Below, one piece after another: positions 12,103 to 24,610 of a stretch of 64,000 nucleotides of DNA. The translations under genes and the position numbers were made by a program. The notes under the pieces are model-generated. The model had not been told where the DNA came from, ran no database searches, and worked only from the letters and a program-made list of their open reading frames with translations. The DNA lies in the NCBI GenBank assembly GCA_947652605.1, contig OX393576.1:61914966-61978965 (forward strand), read 5' to 3'. The DNA is from Elmis aenea. Its lineage: Eukaryota; Arthropoda; Insecta; Coleoptera; Elmidae. Each line of letters begins with the position of its first letter. Within the stretch, counting starts at the first letter, position 1.

Positions 12103-12752
12103 ACTAGCCTAGTTTATCAACAAGAACAGATTTGTCTCATACATAATAGGATAAGTACTTTTTACTACACTCACTTAGGTTAAGCTCATAAACTCTTATC
12201 GTTGAGGTTTAAATGAGTAAACAGCAATAAATTTGCGAAATTTACTGTTGATTTAAATAATGAAATTTCAGTTATTTCCATAATGGCCAACGTAACAAAC
12301 TTCAATTAAGTTTTACATTATATTTATTGAATAAGGTTAACTCCGTGCACACTAAATAACACTTACACATGCAACGTGAATAAAATATAATCATAATATT
12401 ATGATTCAACTTAAGACGTTATAATTTGCAGGAAAAAAATTCTTTAAATAAAACGTTATTGTTTAAATATTGTCCGTTTCAGTTTTAATATAATTTTAGT
12501 CAAGATATATAAAGCTAATGGACTTTCAATCAATACCTGCGAGGCACACAAGAGAAATTTTGGCAAATTTTGACTTTCAAGAAAAAGTACCTATATGATT
12601 GTTTTTAATGGTTTTATATTTATTTGGTATAATTTTAATATTTTAAATATTTTATATAATTTTAAGTGATTTCTAGATCCAAGAATCATTTCAAATACTT
12701 TTTTTCTAATTTATTGCCAAGTATTTTCTGATCCTTTATTATTGTTTTCAAC

Positions 12753-14017
12753 CTGGGTTGGGCAAAATTTAATTTTTATTTAAAAAATCAAAAATCATTG
12801 ATTTAAATTAATAAACCAGAATAATCACCAATTTTTTATTTTTATGATTTTTTTTTAAACTTGACTATTTTCCCTTTTTACAAATAATTTATTCATTATT
12901 CACACTGCATTATATCTTCTATGCAGCATCATTCAAAAAGTATCAACAAAGGAAAAAGTTTTTTACTAAACATTTCTCAGAATCTTTTATTTCTGATAAA
13001 AGTTGGTGGATGACCTACATTCATTACTAAAAGATGAAGACAATTTCACAAAAATGTATGCGATATCAAATTTTAGCGATTTCAGAAATATTCACTAGAG
13101 TAAAGGGTCCTTATTTTAAGAGTTACAAAAAAAAACTCCATAGGGAAAGATTGTTTAGAATTTAAAAATACGACCAAAGGTGAAATATGACGTTAAAATT
13201 TCAATTTTTATTTTTGAAGTAATTTTTTAACATCCAAAAAGAGCCCTGATTTTAAAAATGTTTAAAATAAAAATTTTACTTAATATAAAATATCGTTTTC
13301 TCTTGATTTTGATTTTTAACTCTTAAAATAAGGGCACTTTAATCTTACGAATATTTCTAAACTCGCTAAAAGCTAATGTCGTATGAATTTTTATCGAGTA
13401 TTCTTGTATCATGCACCAACATTTCCCAAAAATAAAATTTTCCGAATAATCGATAATAAAAAACTTTTCCGTTAGTTGCAAACTTCTTGAATGTTGACAC
13501 TCCTATAAAAATCAAAAATGAAATTTTACCATCAAATTTCGTATTTTCATCTTTTTGATTTCTAAACCATTTTGTCCCACGGTTTTTTTTATTTGTAAGT
13601 CTTAAAATAGGGCCACTTTACTTTTGCGAATATTTTTTAAATCATTAAAATGTAGTGTAGTAAAATTTTTTTCATCTTAAAATTAGTTTTACGTCATGCA
13701 TCAACTTTTGTCAAAAATAAAATTTTCTGAGAAATCGATATTAAAAAACTTTTCCAATTGTTGCAGACTTTTTGAATGAGGCTGTAAATCTTTTGAACCT
13801 AAAATTGAAAAACATTATTGTGAAAATTTACTAAGCAAATCTACCAGAATGCGTCTCTTACAAGAAAATTCCTGAGAGACTTTATTTCTCCCTGACCTAT
13901 AAGAAACCAATAGGCAATATTTCCAAGGGTTGAAAAAAATAAAGGTTGATTTTAATGATGATTTTAATTTTAAAAAATCAACTGATTTAAATCGTAATTT
14001 AAATCAGGGCAACCCTG
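12753..14017. mobile_element. Non-autonomous hAT-type element with 8-bp target duplication
   Basis: Flanked on both sides by TTTTCAAC (12745-12752 and 14018-14025), a perfect 8-bp duplication. The ends are inverted: left CTGGGTTGGGCAAA, right (complement) CAGGGTTGCCCTGA. Just inside both ends are stretches rich in ATTTAAATC/GATTTAAAT. The 1265-bp interior has repeated blocks around TCTTAAAATA(A)GGGCAC and GCGAATATTT but no transposase. The open frame at 13930-14148 is produced by the right end and is not a gene. Confidence 0.85.
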
Positions 14018-14025
14018 TTTTCAAC

Positions 14026-15699
14026 CACTATATCTTGAGGCTTTTAAAGCATAATAGCATTGGATTATTACTGTCTATAAAACAATTTCTCAAGCTAAAA
14101 AGGTTCCGTAAGTCTTTTTTATATGGTACAAAGTTAATCATTTATTGAAGTTCTATTATATACAAAACAAAGAACGGTTCATCAGCTCAAATAAAATAGA
14201 AACCACTCTCTGTAGCTTTCACTCCAACAAATCGAGTTTTTTTGAGAATTAAGAGCTTTAGGCACTAAATTACATTCTCGTTGCTATTATTTCACAGCTT
14301 ACAAGAAAATCTTTCGTTTTAGTCAGTGAAATGAAATCGGTAGGAACTCGAATGTACTAGAGATATATTTTATTTATTATGTGAATAGAACATAAGACAT
14401 AACGTTTTTGGGAACTAGTTTTATTCTACACAAAAAAAAGTAAAAAGAATCTAAGTAGCACATTCGATAAGCAATAATTTTCATAAGCGCCCCTTTATCG
14501 AGCTTTTTTCAAGTAAAACGCTTGAACTGAACTGACGTTTAAAGCTCACCAAAATTTGTATGTATAGCTCGTCAAAGTTAAATCTACGATGCTGTAATTA
14601 TTCCAATTATGATCTTCAGAACGTGAACTGTTTCAAAAATTACGAGCGAAAGATTTTCCACGTAAAAACCAACCTATTCGACCTTTCAGGGAAACAATGC
14701 AAAAAGTTAATTTATAAGTTCTTTCCCACTTGCTTTTTGTTATCGTTTCATCAAAATTGCAACATTTACATTCATTTCCATAAACTGCACCTCAGTGATC
14801 CTGCAAAAACGTGAATAACGCACAATAAAATAAGTATTTTATAATTATTTTCAAGTTATTCGTTTCTTCGATTGAGAAAAATGACATAACGCAGAAAATT
14901 GCTCATTTTTATGAGATAACATGACTGTGGGTACGTTTTTACGATTCTGTTGATGTTATCAACCCGCAAACAGTAAACCCCGTTAAAAAAACATAAAAGA
15001 TAAATGCATTGCTTAAAGACAACAATGAAAACGTTTTGATTGTGAACTGCGTTCTTGGTAAATCTTACCCCACATACACACACACACTTAGTAAGTATAG
15101 AAACACATCCTATCAGACAGACAATACTTTCATATTATTAAAAGGCTATTTTTAGCAGCATATATATTACAAAATCAAGAAACGAAATCGTTTTACTGCA
15201 CACGCAAATCGTTTTTTTTATTTTAATGGAAGCCAATAAAGGAACGCATTCGAGACAGTCGTATATTTTCTCTGCCATACCTTTAATGAAAATTATCTGA
15301 CTGATAGCGTTTGTTAGTGAAACTACTTTGGACTTGTTTTATTGATTTTGTCCGCTGACCTTCAGCTTGGCAAAATATAAAACTTACTCTGACCTTAATC
15401 TAAAAAACAACTAAACTCGATGTGATATTATAAAGTTTAACTTTGGTTTTAAAGCTTTTTACACCAATTATAGCGCTAATTTGAGAAGCAGTCAATTGAA
15501 CGATGTTGTAAAAGGATCAATAAAGACAGTGAAAATATTTTGTAACCTTCAACTTACAACTTTTTGTTGTGGGTATATTGAATATACCTTGGTGAATTTA
15601 TTGTGAGTATGCAAAATTAACTACTGTAAATAAATGTTTTGGCAATATTGGGATTATATCGAGCTTTCTTTCTCCTGTTATTACTGTATTGTATGACAA
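14026..15699. other. Gene-free stretch
   Basis: AT-rich sequence with a short CA tract near 15075. Short frames only; no recognisable element. Confidence 0.45.
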
Positions 15700-15872
15700 T
15701 AAAACACTTTTTTCTATTAACTCAAAAACCGGTAATGACAGAATATTTTTAAAAACGGTTCTGAATTTGTCTCAAAAAGCTGCACGTTTTTGGTAACTAA
15801 ACCGTTTCTCTATCTTAAATATTAAGCCAGATACCCATATAATCCCATCGGATTTGGACCACCTTGTACAGT
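15700..15872. repeat. Dispersed repeat, copy A (pairs with 33520-33690)
   Basis: About 165 bp similar to 33520-33690, same orientation. Shared blocks include TTTCTCTATCTT, AATATTAAGC(C/T)AGATACCCAT and AATCCCATCG, ending in TGTACAG. Probably the end of a non-autonomous DNA transposon. Confidence 0.75.
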
Positions 15873-16102
15873 CTCCGTATATACGGGATCTTTATTCGCG
15901 GATTCGGCTTTTCGCAGTACAAAAAAAATACCAATAGGGTAATAATTGTGAAGTGCGATTCTAGATATGTGTCGAGAGAAACTTTTAAAATATGAGCTTA
16001 ATTTAAATTTGCTTAACTTATTTGCTCGAATAACCGCTTCTTAAAGAAACTCTATACCAATTTTAAGACTCTAGTCTCCTTACCAGTAAATCATAGGAGT
16101 AT

Positions 16103-16549
16103 TTTTCAAAATAAAATATTTGTTTTTGCCATTTTTAACAATTGCTTTAAAAAGGTGTCATTTACATTGTCGAATTCAGAATAAAATGCTCTACAAATTG
16201 GCGTTAAAATCAGATATAGCGTCCGTAAGAAAAAATGTCCCTGATGATGGTTTAAAAAAGCGAAACGTCGCATGGAAAATATAATTGTGGATTCTGATTC
16301 CTTGCAATGAATTTTTTTTTACAGAAATAAAATTCGATCTCAAATGAAAAAGTTACGGACAAAAAACAAAAACCCACTTTTTTACTTTTTCTTCTATATC
16401 TCAAAAACTAAAAAGCTAGATAAGTTCTGTTTGCGTCAAATTATTAAACACCTGAATATACAACTTTGCCCCAATTTAACCGAAATCGTAACTCTTACCG
16501 TTTACGAGGTCCTCATAGTGTCCCTCGAAAAACGAGAACCCTGTATAGT
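16103..16549. repeat. Dispersed repeat, copy 2 (pairs with 5401-5855)
   Basis: Same family and orientation as 5401-5855, including the CTGATGATGG...CGAAACGTCG motif at 16241-16270 and the terminal CGAGAACCCTGTAT. The open frame at 16344-16658 lies mostly inside this repeat and is not counted as a gene. Confidence 0.8.
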
Positions 16550-16929
16550 GTGTTCCATTAAAATCACAAAGTTGGGGCCATTTCCGGTGAAACCGGAAGT
16601 GAAACAATTGTGTGCATGTGCTCTAAAACCAGGTTTTTTGCACATTTTATATGTCTAAAATTTCATTTAACTAAAATTAAAACTAAAGAAAAAAACGGGG
16701 TGTACTACACTTTATTTACACCCGGTATTTGTTGCAACAGTTTAAATTTCTTTATTTTTGCTTTCTATTTCCGAAACAACATTATGGCATGTATAATTTG
16801 TACTGTTTCTAACTGCTCTTGTTATCCACTGTTTTAAACAACTATTACTTTGCGGTAGTTTTTTTATTTTAATTTTGAAAGTTTCTGCTTCATTAAAACC
16901 GATAAATATTTTCTTTTCAGTGGCACAAA

Positions 16930-17026
16930 ATTTACAAAATCATTTTAATACATGCCATTTTGGGGCCCCCTAAGTCGGGGGCCCGGTTGCATTGCACCCA
17001 CTGCACCTCCTACTTGGCCGGCTCTG
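16930..17026. mobile_element. hAT-type element end fragment
   Basis: GC-rich block with GGGGCCCCCTAAGTCGGGGG, ending GGCCGGCTCTG. Read in the other direction it begins CAGAGCCGGCC, a typical hAT terminal form. The partner end was not found nearby. Confidence 0.5.
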
Positions 17027-18090
17027 TAAACAGCCTTTTAAAAATATCATTTAAACAGTTTTAAAAGTAGGTAGGTACTTATTCTTCTTGGCAAATTTGT
17101 GGAGCTGTAACCAACATAAATCGGAAACAGCTCGCACTGGGCACTTAACACATCAAACTTTGCTTTTGTATATATAACAGACTGACCGACCGGCGACCGC
17201 CAACCCATTATAACTTAGGTGACTGCAACGAACATATAACCTATTTCAAAATACACGGGCTCAGTCGTTAAAGAGCATCGTGCGACAAGTTTGACATTTT
17301 CGGGATCACAAACCAAGATTAAATGTACGGATGTGACATGAAGTTGACTACCGAAAACCTCATGAGAACGCTACCGTTCGAAGTTATTTGTTTAAATTTT
17401 TTAAAGCGTAGGCGTTTTTTATGCGTAGGAATTATATACCACACCGACTATTGTACTCTATTTACACAAATACAGATAGACGGACAAACTTATTTTAATT
17501 TCAAAAACATTACTAAATATTAATGAAGACACTGCTTTATTTTCACGCTACATAATCTTCAGGAAATAAAAATCTGGCTCAGTATATCCGGAAATGAAGC
17601 AACGATCTGTTTGATGTAAAGGAAATCAAGGATAAACTAATTAATTACCTACAGTGAATTTGCTGCCAGTTTTCATTTGTTTTTATGAACGAAATTTAAA
17701 ATCAATACTGTCAAACTTCGTTATCAATCTCTCCATTTTGTGTACACTTCCTGTTACTGTAGGTAAAAGTTTATTACATCCAAATAAACAACAATTTTGT
17801 ACTTTAACCAAGATGCTAAATCTATGTATAAAATATGGTCTACAAGCTGATCTAAATCTAGCCACCAATCACAACAATAAGTATATTAGTACGTCATAAG
17901 AATATTTAAAGTAGTTTTTAAACTTCGAACTGCAATGCTAATGTTTTATATGCGTTTTGAGGACCCCACGCGTAGATATTATACTGTATTACAGATAAGT
18001 TAAAAGCAGTAGGTACTTAAAAAGTGTAAGATAAAATCATATTACTCAACAACTAGAACTTACAACTTTACAAATGGGTGTGGGTCATAT
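17027..18090. other. Gene-free stretch
   Basis: Holds a TATA-like TATATAAC near 17172 followed by GC-richer sequence, and a 66-codon frame at 17323-17523 that I do not recognise. Neither is strong enough to call a gene. Confidence 0.4.
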
Positions 18091-18205
18091 TCCCGAAAAC
18101 CAACTACCCGACGGTCAACTTCCCGAGGCGACGGTCAACTTTAGGACCGCCAACTTACCGACAGACTAACTTCTCGATAGTCAAACTTCCTGACAGCCAA
18201 TGGCA
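18091..18205. repeat. Degenerate short tandem repeat, 15-20 bp unit
   Basis: Six or so imperfect copies of a unit resembling CCGACGGTCAACTT, with variable spacing, for example CGACGGTCAACTTCCCGAGG then CGACGGTCAACTTTAGG. Subunits remain recognisable through AACTT and GAC(A/G)G. Confidence 0.75.
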
Positions 18206-18349
18206 GGAAAAACTTAAATGTATTGTTTGGACCCAAAAAAAATCTGAATTTTACTGATTTTGTCATAGGAAGAACATATGAGAGCTGCATAACATATATG
18301 TACAAATCAAAAATTTAAAACTGAATTATTTTTTTAATTAAAAAACATG

Positions 18350-19090
18350 TACAGGATAGGCAAATTTCGATGTTTTCATAGGGAATCTCGGTAACTAAAA
18401 GGTATCGAAAAACGGACCTCGCATCCTCGATCTCTTTATTCGAGAACAAGTTAATGGTGAAAACGAAAATTGGTTATTGTCTTCTGTTTTCGAGTTATCG
18501 CCGATAACTCGATTTTTCGACTTTTCGTTTTATGACTATATCTCGCTTATTTATGAAACGAAAGAAAAATAATTTTGACGTTCTATAGATACTTTTTTGA
18601 TAAGAATGCAGTGGCGTAGACAATTTTTCAAAAAAAAAAAAACGAAATTAAAGTTGCGACATAAATTTGTATTTTTTTTTTAATGGAACCCGTGGTTGGC
18701 TGTGGCATCACGAGAAAGAGTTCCCCATTCCAGTAATATATATCATGCGGGGTCGATTTATTAATTTTCCTTACATTATAGCAAAAATTAGGTAATGTTT
18801 CATATTTTGTTTTGTTTTTAGTACTTAGTAGGCTTATGTCATTAAGAATATAATTGGTAAAACAAACTGTCATTCTGTTGTTTTAACGATAGTTTGACAG
18901 AAATAATCACGTTATTGTTGATTGTTTATTTATTTTTGTACCTAAAAAACACGAAATGGCTTACGAATATTACGAATAGTATGATATGTTAGAATGTTTT
19001 ATTCAAAGTAATAATAATTTTGAAGCTGCCAATGAAACATATTTTAATCGTTATACCCATAATAAAGAAGATACGTCCCACAATTAATGA
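18350..19090 (+). mobile_element. Mariner-like element 5' part with transposase N-terminus, copy 2
   Basis: Matches 8107-8750 from its TACAGG end. The ATG at 18956 opens MAYEYYE, then a stop, then YDMLECFIQSNNNFEAANET and YFNRYTHNKED. This reads as the helix-turn-helix N-terminus of a DUF4817/mariner transposase, whose usual pattern is a tyrosine-rich start, a length of about 10 residues, then N-x-x-A-A-x-x-Y-x-x-R-(F/Y). A stop codon within the first eight codons and loss of everything after about 19090 make it dead. Confidence 0.75.
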
Positions 19091-20560
19091 GATTTTGTTT
19101 TAAGGCAACCTAATAAATCTAAATCTAAATATATTATTTATTTAAATTCGTTTTAGTTTTAAATTAACCTATTTGTGGCTTCTATTTTATTTCAAGTTTC
19201 AATAATTTGACCAATATATTAGTCTACTAAATTGTTGAGGCGCTGTTGTCGCTTGCAATTAACCTCTTAATACAAATGTATAGATTTTTATAAAAGCAAA
19301 ACCCTATAAGACAAAAAACTATTTACAGTTGCTTTGATCGACAAAGCATCTAGAACATTCGCAATTAAAATGTGTAAAAACTGTAACCTGCCTCAGAAAA
19401 TAAATACACTATAAGCAAATTATACAAGTTCTCTACAAACAGACCCGGGCAAATTTATTAATAATAAATGTTTTAAAATTCGATTTCCAACGCCTTTATA
19501 GAAATTAATTCCTCTCCCAACACTTTATCAAACCAGTATTAGCGAGGCAGACCGTAGTTTCCGGGATTGGGTAGTAAAATTTTCACTCAACATAATAATT
19601 ATGCTTTAAAGTTAAATTAATGAAAAACTACGCAGATTAAATAAATGTTACGGTTTTATAAGTGAGGTTTAGATATTTTTAAAGTTAAATTGTTGATGTT
19701 CTTCGTAGACTTATCAAAATATGTAGAAAAGCGACGACTTGAAATAAGTTTATCCTATAAATCATTGATATTGAAAAAATTCGATTGTCTTTGAAATATC
19801 CAATCACAATAAAAATATGGTACTTGTTTGGAAATGCCCCTGGTGGCACACAAGCGCAATTCGTCACTTTTATAACAGTCTATTTATTTGTTTTTTTTTT
19901 GCCCCATCATAATCTGCTTAGTTGCTCGGTTGCTTGTTAGATGAAAGCCACTAAGGACTTTTCCCCGTATATTCAATTTATTAAGAAAAATTACATTACT
20001 TTTCTTATATGCTGTATTAATTCTGTTTTGTTCTTTTTATTAAAACATCTTTAAAATTGTTATTTCCGAGAAGACACAAACAACAGCATAACGCAGTATA
20101 CTGGAAACAAACAGCAAAAACTTAATATACAGAGAGATTCAAAATTCAAATAATCTAGCTAGATAACCGAAAATGTCTTCAAAATTTTATTTCATAAATA
20201 ACTGTCCTTTTTATACATCCTAAAAATAAACAAGACTCTGACTAAATAAACACACGTATTGTCATTACCAGATATGAAAAATGTATGTTTTTTTCTGTCT
20301 TAGGTAAACCTAACCTGATCATGATAAATTCAACAAAAAACTATTGTTATACCTAGGTGGCTTAAGGCAAGAAAAAATGAAATCATTACAACGCCCTTCT
20401 ATAATGATAAATATGAGCTCCGACACTATATACTTCCGTTTTGTGAGTTTGTCACCTTCGTATATTTTCAGTGAGCGCATGCCCTAGGGTCAGCTCATAT
20501 TACCGAGCGCAGAAACAATTGTAAAAGCACATTTCTCATTTAATTAAAGAACTACTTATA
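19091..20560. other. Gene-free stretch
   Basis: AT-rich, no recognised element or gene. Confidence 0.45.
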
Positions 20561-20574
20561 TGAACCTGGCAATA

Positions 20575-21480
20575 TCGGGGCGCACTCGAACTGCAGCCAT
20601 TTTAATTACATGTACCTAAGTACCACTTGAACTGCAGAAAGTAATTAAGCATGAGAGTTAAGCCGATACACGAACTACAGACATTCTTTAATTATATCTT
20701 TCCTGGAATTTCGTATCCAGGTAAGCGGTCAGAAGTGGTTAGACTATTCCTAAATATTCACTACTTAAATTGAATGAAATTTAAAAAAATAATTTATTAT
20801 TTTATTTCTCAATAATATGTACGTAGTGATTACTTAATAGGAGTATAAAATTTCTACAGTCGGAAAATATAACTACAACATTTAACAAAATCTACTCGAG
20901 AAATCGAATTATCTTGGTTTTGTTCAACTTTTTTTTCTAAATACATATGGCAATTCCGAATGTTTCTTTGTGGAGTTTGATTAATGCAATGAACACTGTT
21001 AATCTTAATATAAGAATCTGTCTAAATGTTTAATAAATTATGCATAAAAACGTGAATATTGGGATGTGGTCAAGAACAATATGAATTGAATTTACTATGA
21101 AAAGATTCACATGTGTTTGTAGTTCTCATAGTACATACAGTGCGTGCAGCCCCATATTATTGGTGGAAAACGGGATTCATTATAAATATAAGTTTCAATT
21201 AAATAGTCTGCAAATTCAGAAACTCTCTTATCATCAGGCTGCCTATAAAATTACCTGTTCATTGGGATAATTTTAGGATTATTTCTTGGAACATTAAATT
21301 ATATAATCAGGGGTTCGAAAATATTTTTATGCAGTTCGAGTGTAGGATTAAGGAATGGGCATGAAAGTTGGTAATGATGGAATAAGAAAGTCTGCAGTTC
21401 GTGTGTAGGATTAAGGAATGGGCATGAAAGTTGGTAATGATAGAATTAGAATGTCTGCAGTTCGTGTGCACCGCAATATC
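20575..21480. mobile_element. Putative element with inverted ends and subterminal tandem repeats
   Basis: Near the left end lies ATATCGGGGCGCACTCGAAC followed by TGCAG. Near the right end is the near-complement, reading CTGCAGTTCGTGTGCACC and then GCAATATCG. Variants of CGAACTGCAG recur at 20620-20700, and their complement recurs in a 63-bp tandem duplication at 21330-21455. Outward-mirrored subterminal repeats around about 900 bp without coding capacity suggest a non-autonomous DNA element of unknown type. Confidence 0.5.
21330..21466. repeat. 63-bp tandem duplication, 2.2 copies
   Basis: Units begin at 21330, 21393 and 21456 with TGCAGTTCG(A/T)GTG. The two full units differ at only a few positions. 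It lies inside the right end of the putative element at 20575-21480. Confidence 0.9.
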
Positions 21481-21666
21481 GATTTGTAACGTGTTTGAAA
21501 CCTGCTTTGCTAGTAAAAAAAACTATAAAAAGAAAGTTAGATTGCCCTATAACACATTCTTTTGCAACAAAATGTTTCTGAAAAAGAACGTTTTGAGACA
21601 CAAAAATAAGTAATATACTGGACACTGCCTAAGATTTATATAATTTCTACAAATATCTTCTTCTTC

Positions 21667-22070
21667 TTAATCGGTTTCTCTTGTACCTTTCGGTGTCGAG
21701 GTATGCTTTTCTATTTCTGTGTTATGGTTTCTCCACTCCTGTCTATCGTTAGCTAATTGTGGCACATCTCTCCAGCTGACTCCGTTTTCTTTTAGTCTCT
21801 GCCTCACTTCTTTTTCCCATTTTATTCTTGGTCTTCCTCTATTTCTTTTTCCCTCCATCTGCATTTTCCATCCTATTTTCGCGTATCTACTTTCTGGCAT
21901 GCGTAGTAGATGTCCAAGCCAACTTAATTGATTCGTCTCCATCTTTTTCTTAATATCTGTTACTCCTAGGCTATTTCGATTTTTTTCATTACGTACTTAT
22001 TTTATCAATCAGTCTACATCCCTCTATTCTTCTTAGAAATCTCATTTCCTGTGCCTGTATTCTTTGTTTT
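21667..22070 (-). pseudogene. LINE C-terminal fragment (RTE/craniofacial-type)
   Basis: Minus-strand reading starts with AQEMRFLRRIEGCRLIDKI, shifts frame near 21975, then continues LSWLGHLLRMPES, KRNRGRPRIKWEKEV and stops after about 90 codons. WLGH-(x)-RM followed by RGRP-x-x-W is the usual C-terminal tail of arthropod RTE-like LINEs. Truncated and frameshifted. Confidence 0.85.
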
Positions 22071-23124
22071 TGTTGTTATCTACAAACATATAACTTTAAA
22101 TTGATAAATAAATTTCTTTTCTTCTTAGTTTAAGAATATTCCTACGACATCTAACTGTAAAGTACGTAAAGAACTTGATGGCTTCTGAATGCTTCAACAA
22201 TTGCATGAAAGAGTTCAAAAACACAACAGCATTGAAATGGATTTGATGGCTGAAAATAGACGATAACACGCCGAAATTGACCGTATTCTTACACACTTAA
22301 AATTTAGTACCCACATACAAAGTACCGATTAAATTAAACCCCAATTTTCGAATGTAACTTACGGAAATTATTTATTAATTCGCCAATTAACGTGAAAGCT
22401 CAGCGTTCGTATCACACATGCATGGTAAAAATAGAGTTTTATGTGTAAAAATCGATAATTTCTCTCGCACGTCGTCATGCATTTAGACGATATATGATAG
22501 AATCCCCAAGCCGTATATAACTACGTCATGTCGTGATAAAATGTTCGAAAGTCTTGTTCATTTTGCCATAATTTCTAGCAAGAACGAGCATCTAGATTCC
22601 TCGGAATCCTATGTTGTATTACACGCATTCAGGGCGACTGGGTAGCGAAGCGTGAGGCTGAGAGCATGTCGTGAAATAGAAGCCACGAAACTAATGCTAA
22701 ATGGAAACCTGAAGTTGTAGATTCAACTTACGCATTACTCCCTTCTGTTGCATGAAATTTAATGAGAGGATGCTTGACCGTTAATACAACGATAAACCAA
22801 CTTTTGATAACCCTGTGTGTAATTATTTTTCGGAATCTTTCTATTAGTTTAGTTTACTTATGCGCAAAATTATTGCTACAATGCAAGGTTTAAGTTATTT
22901 CTTTTAATAAGAATATTTTTGCTTCCGACACCTCCACCAAATTTTACAGGCTTACACAACCAGACAAATGTTCGAAGACTGGTGCTGTAAAATGCAATTA
23001 AAACCACTTTATTCAGTTTTTTAAATTTATTCGAAATGATGTTCTTTTGATTTAATGCACTTGTTAAATCGATCAAACAGTGATTTAAATGATTTTTCCA
23101 GCTCGTTTAGTATGGCCTCCAGTG
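22071..23124. other. Gene-free stretch
   Basis: No recognised gene or element. The short frames at 22096-22296 and 22876-23076 have no family resemblance that I can see. Confidence 0.45.
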
Positions 23125-23496
23125 TACATACAGGGTGGTCCACATAGAAGGGCCACCATTGGGATCTCGTAAACGGTAAGAGCTACAAAGAAGTTTATGT
23201 TAGACAAATTTTTCCCCTTTCTGAGACCTATTAAGTGATGCTTTTATGTTTTTAAAAAGTTCCATGGCACGCTAGATAATGACCAAATATCAAAATGGGC
23301 ATTTTTTTTAAATCGTTAATATCTCGGTTATACTTGATGGTGCAAAAATATTTGTGGGGAAAATGTTATAGATATTTTTACGCACTGTAAAATTAAAGCA
23401 GTCATTTGTTTCAATATTGTTTAAATTCTTAGATAAATTACAAACTTGCATTATTTTAAATGGGAACCATAATTGGCTATGACCTCATGAAAAAGC
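23125..23496 (+). mobile_element. Diverged end of the TACAGGGT element group
   Basis: Starts ACATACAGGGTGGTCCACAT and contains a block (AACCATAATTGGCT, GACCTCATGA) that parallels the leader of the mariner-like copies at 8107 and 18350 (AACCCATAATTGGCT, GGCATCACGA). It is interrupted at 23497 by another element. Confidence 0.55.
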
Positions 23497-23783
23497 TTTT
23501 TTGTGCGATCGTACTAGAAACAGCTGTTTGACGGACGCGTTAGCAACCATAAAGTACTGCATTACCGGCCCTATCCTTAGCAACGGCCGTAAAAGTTACT
23601 TTTCAGGCCGTTACCCTTAGCAACGGCCTCAAAAGTAACTTTTACGGCCGTAGCTAAGGAGAGGGCCGGTAATGCAGTACATACGCCGTCATCTGTCAGT
23701 GACAGAATGTCACGTAGTTTCTAACCTATAATTTTGAAAATTACTAAAAATTTTAATTGTTTTTAATTCGATCGCACAAAAAA
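23497..23783. mobile_element. Foldback miniature element with two inverted-repeat layers
   Basis: A perfect 15-bp terminal inverted repeat, TTTTTTGTGCGATCG (23497-23511) and its complement at 23769-23783, encloses a long inner hairpin. Positions 23554-23614 pair with 23619-23680 with only a few mismatches and almost no loop. The arms are GC-rich, unlike the flanks, and contain repeated CAACGGCC and GTAAAAGTTACTTTT blocks. Confidence 0.85.
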
Positions 23784-23798
23784 TGTAATATGCACCTC

Positions 23799-23894
23799 GG
23801 CCAAAACGTACTTTTTCGGCCTTGCCTGTTTGCTGGCCTCGACTACGTCTCGGCCAGCAAACCAGACGCGGCCGAAAAAGTTACACTTTTTGGC
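23799..23894. repeat. GC-rich hairpin
   Basis: The arm starting GGCCAAAACGTACTTTTTCG (23799-23838) pairs with 23852-23894 with small bulges, leaving a 13-base loop. It starts 15 bp after the foldback element and has a similar ACTTTTTCGGCC style, so it may be a related element or its end. Confidence 0.75.
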
Positions 23895-23929
23895 CTTGAT
23901 ACATAAATAACTATTTTGGAATTATCCAA

Positions 23930-24480
23930 AATAAAATGATTCATTTTGGTGGTTACCATAGGTTGTTAATGTTCATATTGGATAAAATTGACAGATTGAT
24001 GTTATTCATTTTGAAGTTTAAGAGGTGACAACACGAAAACTCCCGTCAATTCTACTCAATATGAACATAAACAAACAATCGTATCTACCTAATCGTTTTA
24101 TATTGGAATATTTAATGGTGCATGTCTACTTATTTTATTTTTTACTCAAAAGAATAAAAAAGTTTCTAAATAAATTTAAAAAAAATTAAATTGCAAAATT
24201 TCAACCCACCAAAAAGTTCTGATTAAAAAACGAATAGTGGTCGCACTTTCAACCCCCTGTAAAGGTGGGAGATAATTGAAAATATTACTATGGGAAACCT
24301 TTTAATAAGTACAAAACATCTACCAAATATCATTCTCCTACATTTATTCAAATTTGAAAAATAAAATAAAAACTCAATTTTACCTCTTCCCTTTAGGGAA
24401 ACGTCTAAGAAAATTTTTTATATAAAAGTCCCTCCTTAATTTTCGATAAGGAATCACCTCCCGAATGTTTTCGCAATCAT
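23930..24480. repeat. Dispersed repeat related to the foldback at 26461-27390
   Basis: Similar in order to the right arm at about 26990-27360. Shared blocks are AACATCTACCAAATAT, AAATAAAATAAAAAC(T/C), and TTAATTTTCGATAAGGAAT. Also shared are CGTCAATTCT and GAACATAAACAAAC-like pieces. Confidence 0.75.
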
Positions 24481-24610
24481 TAAGAAACACCTCTACCTAT
24501 GGTATAAAACTTGTTTTGAGTTTTTAATGTCAGCCTTGACTAACAGAAAGTAACACTAATTTCTGTCATGGCAATATGTTTACTTTTTATTCAAACAGTT
24601 CATAATTTTT

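Noticed and set aside
15070..15090. CA-repeat tract
   Set aside because: A short microsatellite with no further significance.
17323..17523. 66-codon frame preceded by a TATA-like sequence
   Set aside because: There is no recognisable domain and no supporting splice or polyadenylation context, and the TATA is common in AT-rich DNA.
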